Origin: DAIDKA01 sp049792815
GTDB lineage: Bacteria; Pseudomonadota; Gammaproteobacteria; Steroidobacterales; Steroidobacteraceae
Length of the DNA: 64,000 nucleotides
Direction of reading: 5' to 3'
NCBI GenBank assembly: GCA_049792815.1
Contig: JBARBG010000025.1
Coordinates: 62,001 to 126,000, forward strand
Position 1 is the first letter of the stretch; each line of letters opens with the position of its first letter. Shown here piece by piece: positions 61,964 to 64,000 of the stretch. Both the position numbers and the translations under genes were made by a program. A model generated the notes under the pieces. It saw only the letters and a program-made list of their open reading frames with translations. It was not told where the DNA came from and ran no database searches.

Positions 61964-62791
61964 TCATTCAAACCAATAGGCTATGCCGCGCATTTCGAGA
62001 CTTGCGCGTGGCAGTACGCCCGCCGGACAGTCCGGATTGTCGAAGGCGCCGTGTGGCACACAATGGGCGCAGTTGCGATCGGTATCATTGGTCTTGAAGA
62101 CCAGGGCTTCATCGGCACGCATGTTCGAATAGAAGACCCAGCGTTGCCGCGGGCTGTGGCGGATCAGCAGGGACTCGAAGGAGAAGGCCACTGCCCCATC
62201 GTGATCGAAGATTGCGTCTGCGGGGATAAGATCTTCCGCGGCGAGACTGCGCGCATCACACACGGCCAGCGGCACATCCTGCGGCGGCGGTGTCAGCGCT
62301 CGCCACACATTGTATTGTGCGGACCGGCGCACGACGCGCCCGTTATCCGGGCGTGATCGCGCATAGAAGGATGTCGAGGTGGCATCGCTGCAATCAACGT
62401 GTACGAAGCGTGCTGGTCTTGAATTGTTGTGCGCGCCGGATTCCGGTGAGCGTTCGCCGAAGCGCAGAATACCCGTGCCGGTAACGACGACCTGATCCGC
62501 ACCGGATACGGCGAGCAACAGCCGGCGGATCTCCTCGACGTGGATCCGTTCCACCTCGCTCCTATCACGGAATTCCCGCACCTCGCTGCGGTGCGGATAC
62601 AGGCTGAAGCCCTCGATGTCCAGCGAGGGCGGACTTGCTCGATGCCGGGCGTCCTCTATGGGAACTGCCCGGGGCACGACGTTCAGGACGTCCTTGGTGT
62701 TGTCATTGGCGTGAAATATCGGGCGCGTGGCCATCGGCTCGCTGAACCCGAGAGTGCCGAGCACGGTGGTTGTGCTGTCAGACAACGGCAT
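61964..62791 (-). CDS. CmcJ/NvfI family oxidoreductase
   Basis: 275 residues, cytoplasmic. Matches the CmcJ/NvfI (GA4-desaturase-like) family: VVPRAVPIEDARHRASPPSL, LDIEGFSLYPHRSEVREFRD, RFVHVDCSDATSTSFYARSR, VFYSNMRADEALVFKTND, HCVPHGAFDNPDCP and the C-terminal RASLEMRGIAYW. The family has the jelly-roll fold of Fe(II)/2-oxoglutarate enzymes and takes part in secondary metabolism. ATG 62791 overlaps the upstream gene by 14 bp; no Shine-Dalgarno is obvious. The 156 bp to the response regulator (61808-61963) hold no gene. Confidence 0.87.
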   Translation of the reverse strand: MPLSDSTTTVLGTLGFSEPMATRPIFHANDNTKDVLNVVPRAVPIEDARHRASPPSLDIEGFSLYPHRSEVREFRDRSEVERIHVEEIRRLLLAVSGADQVVVTGTGILRFGERSPESGAHNNSRPARFVHVDCSDATSTSFYARSRPDNGRVVRRSAQYNVWRALTPPPQDVPLAVCDARSLAAEDLIPADAIFDHDGAVAFSFESLLIRHSPRQRWVFYSNMRADEALVFKTNDTDRNCAHCVPHGAFDNPDCPAGVLPRASLEMRGIAYWFE

Positions 62792-63566
62792 CGCCGATGG
62801 ACAGCAACCGACCGTGGCCTGGCACACGCCCACTTTTCCCAAGAAGACGCACGCCGGCCCGCAGCGCATGCGGAAGGCTCGATACCACCGGGACCTTGCA
62901 CTGGCGTTCGAGAGGCTCGAGCAAATCGAGCGTTCGCAATCCGCCGCATGAAATCAACAGCGCATCTGGACGCTGCGCCGACTCGAATACCTCGACACTG
63001 AAACGGAGCAGGCCGTCACGCGTGACATTGACGATGTCGCCAACGTTCTCGACACCCAGTCCCCGAATCGTCAGAACCTCAAAACCTTCTTCCTGGAGAA
63101 ATATCCGCAGACGTTCATTCACCTCGTCGTCGTAGGCAGTGGCGACTGCCAGCCGTTTACCACCGACGCTTTTAAGGCCCTCGCTCACTGCCGTGCTCAT
63201 TGTCACCGCGGGGCAGCCGCTCGCCGCGCTTACGCGCCGCGTGAGTTCACGATTGAAGGCCGCGCCCTTGTAAAAGCTGAGCGAGGTGCCCATGAGGATG
63301 ATCGCCTGGGCACCCTGCAGGCTCAAGGCCTTCGCGGCCGGCACAATTCGTTCGAGCACCTCGTCATAGCCCTTGGGTGTCATCGTCTTCAGACCGACCG
63401 CGGCCGCGCTGAAACGAATTCCCGTGGGATACATGGCGGCCGCCTCGGGCGGCACCGACGGGTCAACGGGCATTACGAGGCCGAGAAAGGGCTCTCGAGA
63501 GGCCGCCCCGGCCCTGCCTGCTGCGCCGGCCAGCGCCAGCTTCAGCACGTCACGACGCGACGCCAT
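62778..63566 (-). CDS. Arylmalonate decarboxylase-like protein with Tat signal
   Basis: 262 residues. Tat-type N-terminus SRRDVLKLALAGAAGRAG. The rest aligns in motif order with arylmalonate decarboxylase of the Asp/Glu racemase superfamily: LMGTSLSFYKGAAFNRELTR with the Gly at the first site, CPAVTMSTAVSEGLKSVGGK, VATAYDDEVNERL and the catalytic Cys207 in LLISCGGLRTLD. It would decarboxylate or isomerise a malonate-like or hydantoin-like acid, here outside the cytoplasm. ATG 63566 has GGAGG six bases upstream. It precedes the CmcJ/NvfI gene in the same transcript. Confidence 0.87.
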   Translation of the reverse strand: MASRRDVLKLALAGAAGRAGAASREPFLGLVMPVDPSVPPEAAAMYPTGIRFSAAAVGLKTMTPKGYDEVLERIVPAAKALSLQGAQAIILMGTSLSFYKGAAFNRELTRRVSAASGCPAVTMSTAVSEGLKSVGGKRLAVATAYDDEVNERLRIFLQEEGFEVLTIRGLGVENVGDIVNVTRDGLLRFSVEVFESAQRPDALLISCGGLRTLDLLEPLERQCKVPVVSSLPHALRAGVRLLGKSGRVPGHGRLLSIGDAVV

Positions 63567-63731
63567 GGCAAGCCTCCGTGCAAGTGAGCTCTTCCGATTC
63601 GCCCGGATGGGCGGGAGTTGATTCTATGGAGCCCGCGCGGCAACTGTCCAGCACGCCGTTGAAGACCACAAATGACTCCATTTTCTTCAAGTTTGTTAGA
63701 CTTTGCGCAAAGAACAGCCACGGAGATGGAT

Positions 63732-64000
63732 ATGAAGCACATGAACCTTATCGCGAGCGTCATCGTCAGCCTGGTCTTCTCCAATAGCGCCTTGGCGAGC
63801 TATGCGGATGATAGAGCGGAAATCGAAAATCTGTCGAATCGCTACATGATTGCGGTGGACGTAGGTGATATCGATACCGTCATGAAGACCTGGGTCGATG
63901 ATGGTGATTTGATCTGGGCAAATGGCACGGAACACGGCAAGGCCGCAATACGCAAGGCAATGACCGGCTTTTCGGAGGCGCGCATCAAAGGCATTCCGAA
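63732..64000 (+). CDS. Exported SnoaL-like protein, cut by window edge
   Basis: Open to the right edge (89 codons). Signal peptide MKHMNLIASVIVSLVFSNSA, cleavage near ALAS, then a SnoaL-like start: EIENLSNRYMIAVDVGDIDT, VMKTWVDDGDLIWANG, HGKAAIRKAMTGF. ATG 63732 has GGAG six bases upstream; ATG 63726 is possible. It is divergent from the arylmalonate decarboxylase-like gene; the 165 bp between hold promoters only. Local GC is lower than in most neighbours. Confidence 0.8.
   Translation, partial: MKHMNLIASVIVSLVFSNSALASYADDRAEIENLSNRYMIAVDVGDIDTVMKTWVDDGDLIWANGTEHGKAAIRKAMTGFSEARIKGIP

Noticed and set aside
1..64000. Mobile elements, prophage, toxin-antitoxin or CRISPR-Cas genes
   Set aside because: No transposase, integrase, Cas, phage structural or toxin-antitoxin motif was found on either strand, and no terminal repeats were seen.

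Overview
This is high-GC (roughly 64 percent by eye) bacterial chromosome with dense coding, mostly short intergenic gaps, and many ATGA or GTGA stop/start overlaps. A thiopurine methyltransferase, a YghU-type glutathione transferase, a DadA-type dehydrogenase, AnmK and an ammonium transporter point to a gammaproteobacterium. The many exported SnoaL-like proteins, the DUF1592/DUF1552/DUF1501/DUF1800 exported proteins and the ankyrin protein recall soil or water lineages such as Steroidobacteraceae (Nevskiales); that placement is an inference. I see no rRNA, tRNA, CRISPR array, insertion sequence, integrase or phage gene.

Layout. 1-2.6 kb: an edge-truncated SnoaL-like gene with an MFS transporter, divergent from an isochorismatase-family hydrolase. 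2.6-5.3 kb: a tandem glycine riboswitch ahead of a DadA-like dehydrogenase, then an acyltransferase. 5.4-14.8 kb: two copies of a translationally coupled pair of exported proteins of one unnamed family flank a minus-strand operon (DUF1592, DUF1552, DUF6152, ankyrin repeats). 14.8-19.5 kb: tannase/feruloyl esterase plus DsbA-like protein, divergent from thioredoxin, SnoaL-like and aldehyde dehydrogenase genes, with a perfect palindrome between. 19.5-23.5 kb: a DUF1800/DUF1501 pair, an AlkD-like glycosylase and a small secreted protein. 23.5-25.3 kb: a DGPF (YCII-related) protein and an ECF42-type sigma factor behind a matching promoter. 25.3-28.8 kb: a Tat-exported SDR and two SnoaL-like proteins, one with a duplicated domain. 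28.8-33.8 kb: a radical SAM protein with an unusual cysteine spacing, an anchored metallo-beta-lactamase-fold protein and a purple-acid-phosphatase-like protein. 33.8-40.6 kb: a PP2C/kinase fusion near AmtB, then YghU and acetoacetate-CoA ligase. 40.6-45 kb: a tight anmK-gph-tpm operon continuing into two exported proteins. 45-47.5 kb: DHA2 transporter, VOC protein and Nudix hydrolase. 47.5-58.5 kb: a mixed set of an Fpg-like glycosylase, a fifth paralogue of the exported family, a Gly/Ser-rich secreted protein with a lipoprotein, a beta-propeller, an amidohydrolase, a GDT1-type transporter, pirin, an outer-membrane barrel and an EamA transporter. 58.6-61.9 kb: a Gln/Pro-rich small protein, a subtilisin-fold protein that lacks its catalytic serine and oxyanion-hole asparagine, and a degenerate LuxR-type response regulator. 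61.9-64 kb: a CmcJ/NvfI-family oxidoreductase, a Tat-exported arylmalonate-decarboxylase-like protein and an edge-truncated SnoaL-like gene.

Overall the window reads as periplasm-facing catabolism of aromatic or ester substrates (tannase, aldehyde dehydrogenase, many SnoaL-fold proteins, Tat-exported enzymes) mixed with housekeeping operons. The most unusual elements are the subtilase-fold pseudoenzyme locus, the duplicated exported-protein pairs, the glycine riboswitch on a DadA homologue and the radical SAM motif variant.
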